DNA of 63,513 nt from NCBI GenBank assembly GCA_024400295.1, contig JAKSNA010000012.1, positions 1 to 63,513 on the forward strand. The letters run 5' to 3'. The DNA is from Bacteroidales bacterium (lineage in GTDB: Bacteria > Bacteroidota > Bacteroidia > Bacteroidales > F082). Under the pieces are notes generated by a model. It did no database searches, was not told the DNA's origin, and saw only the letters and a list, made by a program, of their open reading frames with translations. This document shows positions 1 through 8,068 of this stretch, piece after piece. Within the stretch, counting starts at the first letter, position 1, and every line of letters starts with the position of its first letter. Both the position numbers and the translations under genes were made by a program.

Positions 1-2
1 GA

Positions 3-563
3 GGAGTTTCAGGAGGCATCAGCGCCGCGATGGATGGGAGAAACTTCTGGAATGGGGACAAAGTAATAGTTGCAGAAAGAAAGTATCCGACTGGTCCCGA
101 CTATATGCAGCCAGAAAACAGTTTTGATTGTGTTCCGACAAATGCGAAAGTTATTGACCATTACCGGGGCGGAAATAAGACTGCACGGTATTTGAGGGAT
201 AATTATTGGATAAAAAATTCTGATCCGATGGAGTCAGGACTGGTTTCAGATTAGTTTTACGACCTTATGGCAGAAGGAAAAAATGCTTCTTTTGATGTTC
301 TGTATGAAGATTTCAATGAAGAATGTATATTCAACAGCTTCAAATATCATGATGCGGATGTCGCGATAGATATTCCCGGCAGAGGTGGCTATCATAATGT
401 GTTATTGAGAAAAATGGAATGTAGGGTACACCATACTTGGGGTAGTGGAGCGCACGATATTATTTTATATAAGTCTTGGATACAAGATCCGGCTACTGGT
501 TATGTGAATTCAAATATTTTCGATTTCTCATTAGTGAAAAAGATTTGTTTACTGTATTATTGA
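3..563 (+). pseudogene. Rhs C-terminal toxin tip, papain/C39-like peptidase fold, interrupted by in-frame TAG
   Basis: The reading frame enters from outside the window. It begins with a Gly/Ser/Ala-rich linker ending in NFWNG, which I know from the pre-toxin boundary of Rhs proteins. A cysteine in DCVPT, then a histidine in GYHNVLL and an aspartate in WIQDPATG, match the Cys-His-Asp order of papain/C39-like toxin domains. A TAG at 252-254 lies in frame between the Cys half and the His half, and the same frame stays open from 255 to the TGA at 561-563. Both halves are clearly parts of one domain, so this is best read as a nonsense-disrupted toxin (or a sequencing error). The next gene begins 9 nt downstream, as expected for a cognate immunity gene. 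The repeat region and shell of the Rhs protein are not visible. The family call is by motif only. Confidence 0.7.
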
Positions 564-572
564 CGCGATGCT

Positions 573-1283
573 ATGAAAAGAATTGTAGTTATTATTTTAT
601 TGATGGGTATGGTAACTGTTACAAAAGCCCAGAATCCTTTAGATTTGATAGAGCGATACTCAATTGATACAGCTTCTTTGGTGTCATATATCAAGGAGAA
701 TAAATTAAAAGAATGGGGAATTGATGTTGAAGATACAATAAAAATATTTTTTTGCTTCCATTTTGAGGACACCGTGATTCACAGCAAAGAAGATTACCTT
801 GACGGTTCTTTCCTCAACTCTCTCTATCTTACATGGACCAGTGACAATCCAAAAAAAGGATACAAAGATATATCTGGCATGTCAGAAGAGCAAAAAGAGA
901 ATTTGAAGTTGGATATTGGTTGGTATAGTGTTGTTGATAAAAAAGGTGTAATGCTTGGAATGGGTCCTGATTTGTTTGATGGATTTAAAATTGTGCCATA
1001 CCGTGAGAACCTTGTTTTTTTGTGCATTGATCCAACCCGTTACATGTTTGAAAAGAAACTTGATATTCTATTTGAAATATGGAGAAGGAACAATGGCTAT
1101 TATTGGTTTGGTATCAACTTGAGGGAAAACAAGATATATCTGGTAGTTGATACTCGTTGGGGCGCAGAAATGTTCACGTTAGAAGATATCATAAACAATC
1201 ACTTGGATTCCTATCGTGATGGAACGTTGTACGACGAGGTCAGGAAGAGGAAGGAGCAGGAGTACAGACTGAACTCTGAATGA
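573..1283 (+). CDS. Secreted hypothetical protein, candidate immunity partner of the upstream Rhs toxin
   Basis: The 236-residue protein starts with a classic signal peptide (about residues 1-19, cleavage near TKAQ) and has no further membrane segment. It is rich in Asp, Lys and aromatic residues. I do not recognise a named family. It follows the toxin tip with a 9-nt gap in the same direction and is closed by a strong terminator, which is the standard position of an immunity gene in an Rhs cassette. A signal peptide would put it in the periplasm or outer membrane, which would fit a toxin acting on the envelope. That is inference from position. The base composition is AT-rich compared with the housekeeping genes here, as usual for exchangeable toxin/immunity tips. 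Confidence 0.6.
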   Translation: MKRIVVIILLMGMVTVTKAQNPLDLIERYSIDTASLVSYIKENKLKEWGIDVEDTIKIFFCFHFEDTVIHSKEDYLDGSFLNSLYLTWTSDNPKKGYKDISGMSEEQKENLKLDIGWYSVVDKKGVMLGMGPDLFDGFKIVPYRENLVFLCIDPTRYMFEKKLDILFEIWRRNNGYYWFGINLRENKIYLVVDTRWGAEMFTLEDIINNHLDSYRDGTLYDEVRKRKEQEYRLNSE

Positions 1284-1293
1284 TGCAAACCTC

Positions 1294-1332
1294 AACTTCC
1301 CCGAAAGCCGTAGTGTCTTCGGGGAAGTTTTT
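1294..1332 (+). terminator. Rho-independent terminator after the candidate immunity gene
   Basis: A perfect 12-bp stem (AACTTCCCCGAA at 1294-1305 against TTCGGGGAAGTT at 1318-1329) with a 12-nt loop, followed by a short T run. Confidence 0.85.
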
Positions 1333-1406
1333 ATGTTTGTTTCTGCATGTAGAGTATTTTTTCGGAAAAAAATCTGTCACCACCTCCGCGCATACGATGA
1401 TTTTGC

Positions 1407-1414
1407 TAACTTTG
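1407..1414 (+). promoter_or_regulatory. Bacteroidales -7 box (TAACTTTG) for the orphan Rhs core gene
   Basis: TAACTTTG followed by CACC lies 23 nt before the ATG at 1438. It shows that the longer open frame upstream (back to about 1333) is not translated and supports the ATG at 1438 as the start. Confidence 0.6.
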
Positions 1415-1437
1415 CACCGCAAAAGAAAAAGACCGGA

Positions 1438-1977
1438 ATGATTCCTGAAGAGATGTTCATATACGACACTGATTGCACCGACGAGCCCATGTTCGACCGC
1501 GGCTTCACCGGCCACGAGCACCTCTACGCCTTCGGCCTCATCAACATGAACGGGCGCGTCTATGACCCGCTGATGTCGTCGTTCCTATCGCCCGACAACT
1601 ACGTGCAGGACCAGACACTCGCCGGCATCGCACTCAACTGGTACGACTTCGAAGCCAGAATGTACGACCCCACAATCGGAAGATTCATGCAGACAGACCC
1701 GAAAGCGGAGAAGTATTTCAACGTGTCGCCTTATACGTACTGCCTGAATAACCCTCTGATACTCACTGATCCTTCAGGACAAGAAACCGAAGAGGTTGAG
1801 ACCGACGACTGGATTTATGATATAGCGAGAGATGAATATGTGTGGGATGAAACTGTGAAAGGAATCGAAAGCACTCCAGAAGGGTTTGAATATGTCGGAC
1901 CAACCTTAAATGACGTAGGCAAACATTTTAGTGAAGTCCATCCGCTGAGGGTGTACTTCAATCCATGTGGTTTTTAG
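1438..1977 (+). CDS. Orphan Rhs core tip (RHS repeat-associated core domain) with short C-terminal tail
   Basis: About 180 residues. An Rhs signature (RGFTGHEHL, then NMNGRVYDP and LSPDNYVQ) is followed at once by a second core-like block (ARMYDPTIGRFMQTDP, then SPYTYCLNNPL and LTDPSGQ). After this comes the acidic pre-toxin linker (EYVWDE, STPEGFEYVG) and then only about 20 residues before the stop, so no toxin domain of normal size remains. It looks like a displaced tip left by recombination in the Rhs locus. It has its own promoter, so it may be expressed as a recombination donor or be a harmless remnant. The ATG was chosen because the promoter box sits just upstream. Rhs assignment is firm; function as a free-standing protein is doubtful. 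Confidence 0.7.
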   Translation: MIPEEMFIYDTDCTDEPMFDRGFTGHEHLYAFGLINMNGRVYDPLMSSFLSPDNYVQDQTLAGIALNWYDFEARMYDPTIGRFMQTDPKAEKYFNVSPYTYCLNNPLILTDPSGQETEEVETDDWIYDIARDEYVWDETVKGIESTPEGFEYVGPTLNDVGKHFSEVHPLRVYFNPCGF

Positions 1978-2076
1978 TACACCCTCTTTGATGGCCGATG
2001 CAGATTGTACCGGATGTGCATTCAAAATGTGATTCGAAAAAATCCACTATCTCACCTCATCAACCGGACTTTTCGC

Positions 2077-2084
2077 TATCTTTG
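2077..2084 (+). promoter_or_regulatory. Promoter-like box (TATCTTTG) without a downstream gene
   Basis: TATCTTTGCGG reads to the right but runs straight into the 3' end of a minus-strand gene (2093-3049). No plausible plus-strand gene follows. It could be a relic of a deleted cassette or drive antisense RNA. Confidence 0.35.
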
Positions 2085-2092
2085 CGGACGAA

Positions 2093-3049
2093 TCAGAGTT
2101 CCACCCTATCAAACGGGATGCCTCTCAACTTGGCGGCATATTCATGAAATTGGCTTTTATACATCTGCGGCGTGCCGACGCTGTAAATATGCTCCGAATT
2201 GGCAAGCATGTAATAGTCCATGAATGTCCGCAGATACGCATTATCGTTAGATGATGCTACATTGTCGATATGCACAATCCGCCCCTCGTTGGTGAAAACA
2301 TCGTCCAAGTCGCTGAGACTTGACAGGAAATTCTGACTGTCGGATGTGACAAAGACTTTCTTTCGTGACGATTCTCTAAGTTCGATGATTTTGTTTTTCA
2401 AGAGTTTTATGAGTTTCTCTTTTTCATCATCATTCAGAACAGCACAGTTGCCGTCATCGAAATCGCCGAGAATCGACCTGAAACGGAATGCACATGCGAT
2501 GTAACCATCTGGAAATGAATACTTTTTCAGATTATCCTGCAACAACTCCGATGGTTTGAAGAGCTCGTTGAACAAATCGCCCCAAACGAAATGCTCGCCG
2601 AAAAGATTGTTAATCTCGTCGAGATAGTCCCTGTTGGCATAAACATGAAGCTGTCCTTTTCTTGAGAAACTCCGAAGAATCCTGCCGACACTCGGCTCAC
2701 CCTGCGCGATAATCACCTTTGTTCCACATATAGACTGATTAATCTCGCCCTTTTTCTGAAGCCAATCGTATCTGTTCGGCAAAAGATAATCGGCAAGGTC
2801 GAAGGGATGCGTAAATTCGCATCTGAACTCCGCCTTCAAAACTTTTGAAAGCGCATACATCGAAACGATAGATTTCAACCTGTCGTTCAACCCGTAACCC
2901 ATTCTTCGTGAGTCAAAACGCGAAACAATCATGTTCCCGCTTTTACGTTTTGCGAAAAACTTATAGTATCTCAGCAACATCATTTTTTCCTTGATGACGT
3001 GCGTCACAAGAGCGATTTTCTTATTGTATTTCAGAGAGTTTACTGACAT
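2093..3049 (-). CDS. Putative fucosyltransferase-like glycosyltransferase
   Basis: 318 residues if started at the ATG at 3047-3049 (MSVNSLKY). Longer starts would overlap the upstream gene much more; this one overlaps its end by 29 nt, as in a translationally coupled pair. A motif GYGLNDRLKS near residues 51-60, CAFRFRS near 186-192 and a late FVTSDS resemble the G-x-G-N-x-L, R-x-R and T-S-D motifs of NodZ / FUT8 / protein O-fucosyltransferase-type enzymes, but the similarity is weak. No signal peptide or membrane helix is visible. It is the last gene of a minus-strand glycosyltransferase group and probably adds a sugar to a surface polysaccharide or glycoprotein. Sugar and acceptor cannot be read from sequence. 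Confidence 0.55.
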   Translation of the reverse strand: MSVNSLKYNKKIALVTHVIKEKMMLLRYYKFFAKRKSGNMIVSRFDSRRMGYGLNDRLKSIVSMYALSKVLKAEFRCEFTHPFDLADYLLPNRYDWLQKKGEINQSICGTKVIIAQGEPSVGRILRSFSRKGQLHVYANRDYLDEINNLFGEHFVWGDLFNELFKPSELLQDNLKKYSFPDGYIACAFRFRSILGDFDDGNCAVLNDDEKEKLIKLLKNKIIELRESSRKKVFVTSDSQNFLSSLSDLDDVFTNEGRIVHIDNVASSNDNAYLRTFMDYYMLANSEHIYSVGTPQMYKSQFHEYAAKLRGIPFDRVEL

Positions 3050-4199
3050 TTTCGTAAATCTTTTTATATTTCTCGATTGAGACATTCCATGTATATTCGC
3101 TTCGGGTGCGTTCAAAAGCCTTTTCTGCCAACGAGATGCGTTTGTCATCATCATCAATCAGATTGTGTAAAAGTCTTTCAAACGATTGATAATCATCGCA
3201 AAACAGCATTTCCTCACCATCCTGATAATTACCCCATACTCCGGTGTCTTTCATTGCAATCACTGCGTTTTCTTTCGCAGCAGCCTCAAGATACACCAAT
3301 CCGAGTGTCTCGTGGTAACTCGGCAGGGCAAAAATGTCAGAAACGTGAAGCCACCGTCCGACATCATCGTGGCTCATCTGCCCTAAAAAACTTATGTTTT
3401 TACAGTCTTTGGCCAGATTTTTCAAATCGTCGGCAAGCTCACCTTTTCCTATAACATTCAATTTCAAGCATTTATCTCCGCTGTACGATTTCACCGCTTT
3501 GATAATCCAATCGAGGTTTTTCCTTTTGATAAACTCTGAAACAACCGTAACCATGACCTCTTCCTTAGCTGTCATCTCTTCTTTTTCCTGCAAAAAAGAC
3601 TTCTCAATGCCGTGCGAAACAACCTCACTATCAATGCTATACAACCTCAGAAACGCTTGATGCGCAACATTATGAACCACAACCTTATCGGCGTTCTTCA
3701 ACACCTCGATGGTCATCTTTTTCACCTTGCGTTTATCATCAAGCTCCAGGAATTTTATATCAGAATCACGGAAAGAGATGACGTATGGAATCTCATATTG
3801 CCGCTTCATCATGTATGAAAAATAGCCATCCGGCATCACATAATGTGAATGTGTGAGGCAAGGCATCTCCCCTACCGCCAAATATTTTTTTATTTTATTT
3901 TTGAAAAACGGAAGCAATAAAAAAGACAGCCGCCGCCCCGGAAGCCTCATGTATTTAAAAGGAGTGACTGTGATTCCGTCGTCGCACCAAGGCTTTGAAT
4001 CTGAGATGTTTGCATATTTTTTCAACAAATTCAACGGAAAAGGAACCACTTCAGACGGATGCAAAATGGAAACACCGAAAATTTCAGACAATTTATGAGC
4101 AATTGTCATCACAACTTTATTTGATTTCCTTTTTGTTGTTGGGATATTCGTGGCGATGAACAAAATTCTCTTGTTGTCAACAACTTGCATGCTAATCAT
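3021..4199 (-). CDS. Glycosyltransferase family 4 (GT-B fold)
   Basis: 392 residues. N-terminal half begins KRILFIATNIPTTKRKSNK, the C-terminal half has the GT-B nucleotide-sugar domain: VVSEFIKRKN, GKGELADDL, FLGQMSHDDV and SYHETLGLVYLEAAA, where the E-x7-E pattern is the GT4 donor-binding signature. A cytosolic or membrane-associated retaining transferase is expected. The ATG at 4199 overlaps the upstream gene by 8 nt; an alternative ATG lies at 4190. It is in an operon with another GT4-like gene upstream and a fucosyltransferase-like gene downstream. Family certain, sugar specificity unknown. Confidence 0.85.
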   Translation of the reverse strand: MISMQVVDNKRILFIATNIPTTKRKSNKVVMTIAHKLSEIFGVSILHPSEVVPFPLNLLKKYANISDSKPWCDDGITVTPFKYMRLPGRRLSFLLLPFFKNKIKKYLAVGEMPCLTHSHYVMPDGYFSYMMKRQYEIPYVISFRDSDIKFLELDDKRKVKKMTIEVLKNADKVVVHNVAHQAFLRLYSIDSEVVSHGIEKSFLQEKEEMTAKEEVMVTVVSEFIKRKNLDWIIKAVKSYSGDKCLKLNVIGKGELADDLKNLAKDCKNISFLGQMSHDDVGRWLHVSDIFALPSYHETLGLVYLEAAAKENAVIAMKDTGVWGNYQDGEEMLFCDDYQSFERLLHNLIDDDDKRISLAEKAFERTRSEYTWNVSIEKYKKIYENVSKLSEIQ

Positions 4200-5490
4200 T
4201 ATTAATTATTTGATTCAAAAGCCGGACGTATTCTTTCGCGAGATTCCTTCTTGAAAACCTCTCCACCAATTCATTACGTTTTGTAACCAATTGGTTTTCT
4301 TTATATTTCTGATAATAATCCATTATGACCGCTTTCATCTTGTCCTTGTCGTTGAAGTCAATGACGGTGCCTGACTGTGTTTTCGCGATTACTTTGGCCA
4401 CGTCGCCGTCTTCAGGCCCGACGGCCAAGACAGGCCTGCCGCTCGCAAGATATTCGAACAGCTTCCCTGTCAAAACGCCTTTGGCATTAGGCGTGTTGTT
4501 GATGAAAAGTAAAAGCACATGCGATTTCCGTTGTTCTTCAACAACCTGATTATGAGGAATATATGGAATTATCTCGACAAATTTTTCAATATTGTTTTTC
4601 TTTATCGACTCCACGACGGAATTGTCGGTTTGTCCAATCAGCCGAATCTTAAAATCCGGGATGTTCAGTTCGGCAACCGCTTCCCAGAATTTCTGCGGGT
4701 TACGGTTCGCGCCGATAATCCCTATGTGCGACATTGTGAAGACATCACTCTGTTGAATCTGCTCCGTTTCGTTATTTTCAAAATCATCATCAAAGCCATT
4801 CGTTATCACACACACATCTTCAGCCCCATGATTTTCAAGGCCTTTCGCGCAATCCCAACCCACTGTCACGACCTTCGTCGCCTCTGTGAGCACCTGTTTC
4901 TCAAGACGATGATGTTTTCTGTCGGCGCACTTTGTCAGCCTCAAGTCGTGATAAAAATCGATGTCAGTCCACGGATCACGGAAATCTGCGACCCAAGGGA
5001 TGTTCAGTTTTTTGTGTAACGTCTTGGCAATCAAGTGCATTGAATGCGGCGGACCTGTTGAGATGATTGCGTCAACAGGATGTTCTTTCAGATATTTTGA
5101 CAGGAACTTTACCGAAGGTCTGACCCACCAGCAACGGGCGTCGGGGATGAAGAAATTGCCTCTGATCCAGACACTTATGTTTTCCTTCCAGCCTGATTTC
5201 TTCTTTCCCTCGTTGATGAAACCCGCCTTGACTTTCTCGCTTTTCTTAATTCCGAGAAACTTCTTGTAAAAATTGTAGGGTTCGACAATAGGCTGTCTGA
5301 TGACCTCCGATTCGGGTACGACATCGTTTTGCAATGACGGGTCTTCGACGGGGTACTCTGCGTCTTCGGCGGTGTAAACCACTGGTTGCCAGCCGTTTTC
5401 AGGCAGATACTTCGACATCTTCAGCCACCGCTGAACGCCGGAACCACCTGATGGGGGCCAGTAATATGTTATTATCAATACACGTCTCAT
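4192..5490 (-). CDS. Glycosyltransferase, GT-B type (GT4-like)
   Basis: 432 residues from the ATG at 5490 (MRRVLIITYYWPPSGG); a GTG 12 nt upstream is less likely. The start shows the GSGVQRW glycine-rich motif of GT-B enzymes; the middle has STGPPHSMHLIA and WVADFRDPWTD, the C-terminal part GKLFEYLASGRPVLAVGP, all typical of Bacteroidota surface-polysaccharide transferases. The stop is TAG at 4192-4194. It is the first of three coupled transferase genes; upstream is a repeat-filled intergenic stretch separating it from the YfhO gene. Substrate unknown. Confidence 0.85.
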   Translation of the reverse strand: MRRVLIITYYWPPSGGSGVQRWLKMSKYLPENGWQPVVYTAEDAEYPVEDPSLQNDVVPESEVIRQPIVEPYNFYKKFLGIKKSEKVKAGFINEGKKKSGWKENISVWIRGNFFIPDARCWWVRPSVKFLSKYLKEHPVDAIISTGPPHSMHLIAKTLHKKLNIPWVADFRDPWTDIDFYHDLRLTKCADRKHHRLEKQVLTEATKVVTVGWDCAKGLENHGAEDVCVITNGFDDDFENNETEQIQQSDVFTMSHIGIIGANRNPQKFWEAVAELNIPDFKIRLIGQTDNSVVESIKKNNIEKFVEIIPYIPHNQVVEEQRKSHVLLLFINNTPNAKGVLTGKLFEYLASGRPVLAVGPEDGDVAKVIAKTQSGTVIDFNDKDKMKAVIMDYYQKYKENQLVTKRNELVERFSRRNLAKEYVRLLNQIINND

Positions 5491-5497
5491 TTTTCTC

Positions 5498-5611
5498 ACC
5501 ACGAATTTCTCACCACGAATTTCACGAATAACACGAATTTATCCTTAAACTCCTAATTACCTTAAACACCTAATTACCTTAAACACCTAACCACCTCAAA
5601 CTCCTAATTAC
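5498..5611. repeat. Composite intergenic repeat: CACGAAT units followed by 17-bp tandem repeats
   Basis: Three to four CACGAATTT-like units are followed by four copies of a 17-bp unit (about CCTTAAACACCTAATTA; starts at 5543, 5560, 5577, 5594), ending inside the stop codon of the YfhO gene. The same two modules in the same order occur at 13087-13163. Confidence 0.75.
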
Positions 5612-8067
5612 CTGCACCTCGAATATTTTTCGGACTGTTTCTTGAAGGCGATGTAAATTGCCAATGCCAGGCCTATCAACAACAGCAATGATGTTATGAG
5701 CTGGATTGTGTTTCCAACCTTCCAGATACTTGGTTCATAACGCATTACGATTTCGTGTTGGCCAGCCGGAATGACTGCTGAACGAAGAATATAGTCGGAA
5801 CGGAACAGCGGGCTTTCGACACCGTCAATCTTCATTGTCCAGCCTTTCTTGGTCCAGATTTCGGAGAAGACAACCAACTCGTCTTTTGACGAATCGAAGT
5901 TATACGTCAGCTGATTCGGTTTATAATCAACGAGTTTGATTGTTCCTTCCGCAGGGGTCGCCATGAAGTCCCCGACCAAATCTTTAAACTCCTCATTGAC
6001 GATCGCCACATTTTCCACATCTGTCGCGGCGATGGCGTCAATTTCGGCATTTGGTGTCGCAACCCATTGAATATCACCGACAATCCAGGCGTTTCCGAAA
6101 GCCTCAAAATTCGGATAATAAGACAGTTTGTTATCTCTCGAATAAATTATATATTTGGTATTCAACATGTTAAGCACCTTGAAGAAACTATCGTCACCCG
6201 TGTTTGACAGATATTGATTTATAACATCTTGATAACGACGCAGTTTCGCACCATGATAGCCGCCGACCGACTTATGGAAATAAGACGTACTTGCATCGTT
6301 GAAAGTACTTGTCGCGAGGTTTATCACACGATAATCGAGCGACTTGTCGTTCATGATTTGCTTGTCTATCTCACTCATTGTGAATGGCTTGTCATATTTA
6401 CGCTTATCAATGAAATTATCATTGTTCAGATAGCGTTTGTCGATTGTCAACATGTCAGCCACAACGAGGACCGCCAATGTCGCAAACATCACATCTGACT
6501 TCATTTTACCCTTGATATTCAACAAAATAATCGCAGCTGCAATGACTATGAAGAACAAGCTCCTCAAAGCGTCTTTTTTGAAAATCGCCACGCGGACATT
6601 TTCGAGTTGTGTGGCGAACATCTGATACATCGCACCATCCTGCCCTTTCGCAAGTTGCTGAAACTGAGAGGCTTCCCCTTGGCTCAAGAAACTGAAGAAC
6701 GTCTGTGGCAATGCGTAGAACACCAAACACAGGCCGCCTGTTATTCCGAGTGAGATCCAGAAATACCTCATGTTATTCTTCAGCGCATCAGGATTCCTGA
6801 ACATTTCCGCCAAGGCGAGGAAAGCGAGCAGCGGCATGCACACCTCGGCAATGACCAAAGTCATTGATACTGCGCGGAATTTGTTATAACCAGGCACATA
6901 ATCAAGGAAGAAATCGGTGAATCCCATGAAATTCTTGCCCCAGCTTAAAAGTATCGAAAGCACCGTTGCGGCAAGAAGCGCCCATTTGTATTTGCCTTTC
7001 ACGATGAAAAGCCCGAGGACGAAGAGGAAGCAGACGATGGCTCCGACATAGACCGGTCCGCTTGTGCCGGGCTGGTCGCCCCAATAGGCACTTTGCTGCG
7101 CGATTGTTGAGCGGAAACGCGGGTCAGCTGCGTCAAGGGCCGCGTTTTTGCCGCCGATATATGCCGAAGCACCGCCTTTTATATTCGGTATCATCAGACT
7201 CCACGTCTCCCCTATTCCGTAACTCCATTGAGTGACATAATCGCGGTCAAGCCCATTGGTTTGATTTTCAACGTCTTTTGTCAAGACAGGCTTGCCACGC
7301 ATCGTTTCTTTTCCAAACTCATAATTTGCGTAAAGCGTTGTGGTGCAAGTCATTATGGCGATAATTGCGACACAGGCCAAGATGCCGCTCGCCTTGAAAA
7401 ACTCAAGATATTTTTTCTTTCTTACCGTTTCGACAAACTCGGCTATCACGAGGCATATCACAATCAGCAGCAGATAATAGGTTATCTGAAGATGTCCTGC
7501 GCGTACTTCGAGGGCCAATGCTATTGCTGTCAGCACCGCACCCCAAAGGTATTTCCCCTTGTATGTCAGCAAGATACCCGCGATGACAGGAGCCATGTAA
7601 GCCATTGCCATAGCCTTTGAGTTATGGCCGGCACCGATTACTATGAAAAGGTATGAGGTGAAACCGTATGCGAGTGCGCCGATGAAACTCACCCAGATTT
7701 TGCAATCCAACACGAGAAGCAATATGAAAAAGCCCAACATGCTGACAAACACCGCGCCTATCGGATGCGGGAAGCCGACATTGAGCACCTTGTGCACATA
7801 ATTCATCAGGTTGCTGTCTTGCTGCACGCTGATGTTCCACGCGGGCATTCCGCCGAACATTGAATTTGTCCAAAGACTCTGTTCGCCTGTTTTCGCCTTA
7901 TAATCAACGATTTCCTGCGACATTCCCTTGTGCATCTCAGCATCATGCTGCTTGATGCGTTTCCCTTGAATTACAGGAGAGAAATATACCAGCGTAATGA
8001 TGGCAAACGCAACAATGCAAAGTACGATGCAAAGTGGTTTCTTGTAATCAGTAAAAAACTTTTTCAT
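5608..8067 (-). CDS. YfhO-family polytopic membrane protein
   Basis: 819 residues from the ATG at 8067 (MKKFFTDYKKPL), 1 nt after the stop of the upstream gene, so the two are coupled. A dozen or more hydrophobic helices fill residues 10-540, followed by a periplasmic C-terminal domain and a last helix near the end. FGGMPAWN after the first helix and GAGHNSKAMAMAYMAP are hallmarks of the YfhO family (GT-C-like membrane proteins; some members act in glycosylation of teichoic acids). Its place before glycosyltransferase genes fits a role in transferring sugars on lipid carriers in the inner membrane, but the actual reaction is not established for the Bacteroidota members. Confidence 0.85.
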   Translation of the reverse strand: MKKFFTDYKKPLCIVLCIVAFAIITLVYFSPVIQGKRIKQHDAEMHKGMSQEIVDYKAKTGEQSLWTNSMFGGMPAWNISVQQDSNLMNYVHKVLNVGFPHPIGAVFVSMLGFFILLLVLDCKIWVSFIGALAYGFTSYLFIVIGAGHNSKAMAMAYMAPVIAGILLTYKGKYLWGAVLTAIALALEVRAGHLQITYYLLLIVICLVIAEFVETVRKKKYLEFFKASGILACVAIIAIMTCTTTLYANYEFGKETMRGKPVLTKDVENQTNGLDRDYVTQWSYGIGETWSLMIPNIKGGASAYIGGKNAALDAADPRFRSTIAQQSAYWGDQPGTSGPVYVGAIVCFLFVLGLFIVKGKYKWALLAATVLSILLSWGKNFMGFTDFFLDYVPGYNKFRAVSMTLVIAEVCMPLLAFLALAEMFRNPDALKNNMRYFWISLGITGGLCLVFYALPQTFFSFLSQGEASQFQQLAKGQDGAMYQMFATQLENVRVAIFKKDALRSLFFIVIAAAIILLNIKGKMKSDVMFATLAVLVVADMLTIDKRYLNNDNFIDKRKYDKPFTMSEIDKQIMNDKSLDYRVINLATSTFNDASTSYFHKSVGGYHGAKLRRYQDVINQYLSNTGDDSFFKVLNMLNTKYIIYSRDNKLSYYPNFEAFGNAWIVGDIQWVATPNAEIDAIAATDVENVAIVNEEFKDLVGDFMATPAEGTIKLVDYKPNQLTYNFDSSKDELVVFSEIWTKKGWTMKIDGVESPLFRSDYILRSAVIPAGQHEIVMRYEPSIWKVGNTIQLITSLLLLIGLALAIYIAFKKQSEKYSRCR

Positions 8068-8068
8068 A

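Noticed and set aside
252..254. TAG recoded as an amino acid in this organism
   Set aside because: TAG ends other real genes here, for example the glycosyltransferase stop at 4192-4194, so general recoding is unlikely.
2005..2223. 72-codon plus-strand frame after the orphan Rhs gene
   Set aside because: Runs antisense into a supported glycosyltransferase gene and contains a promoter box inside its sequence.
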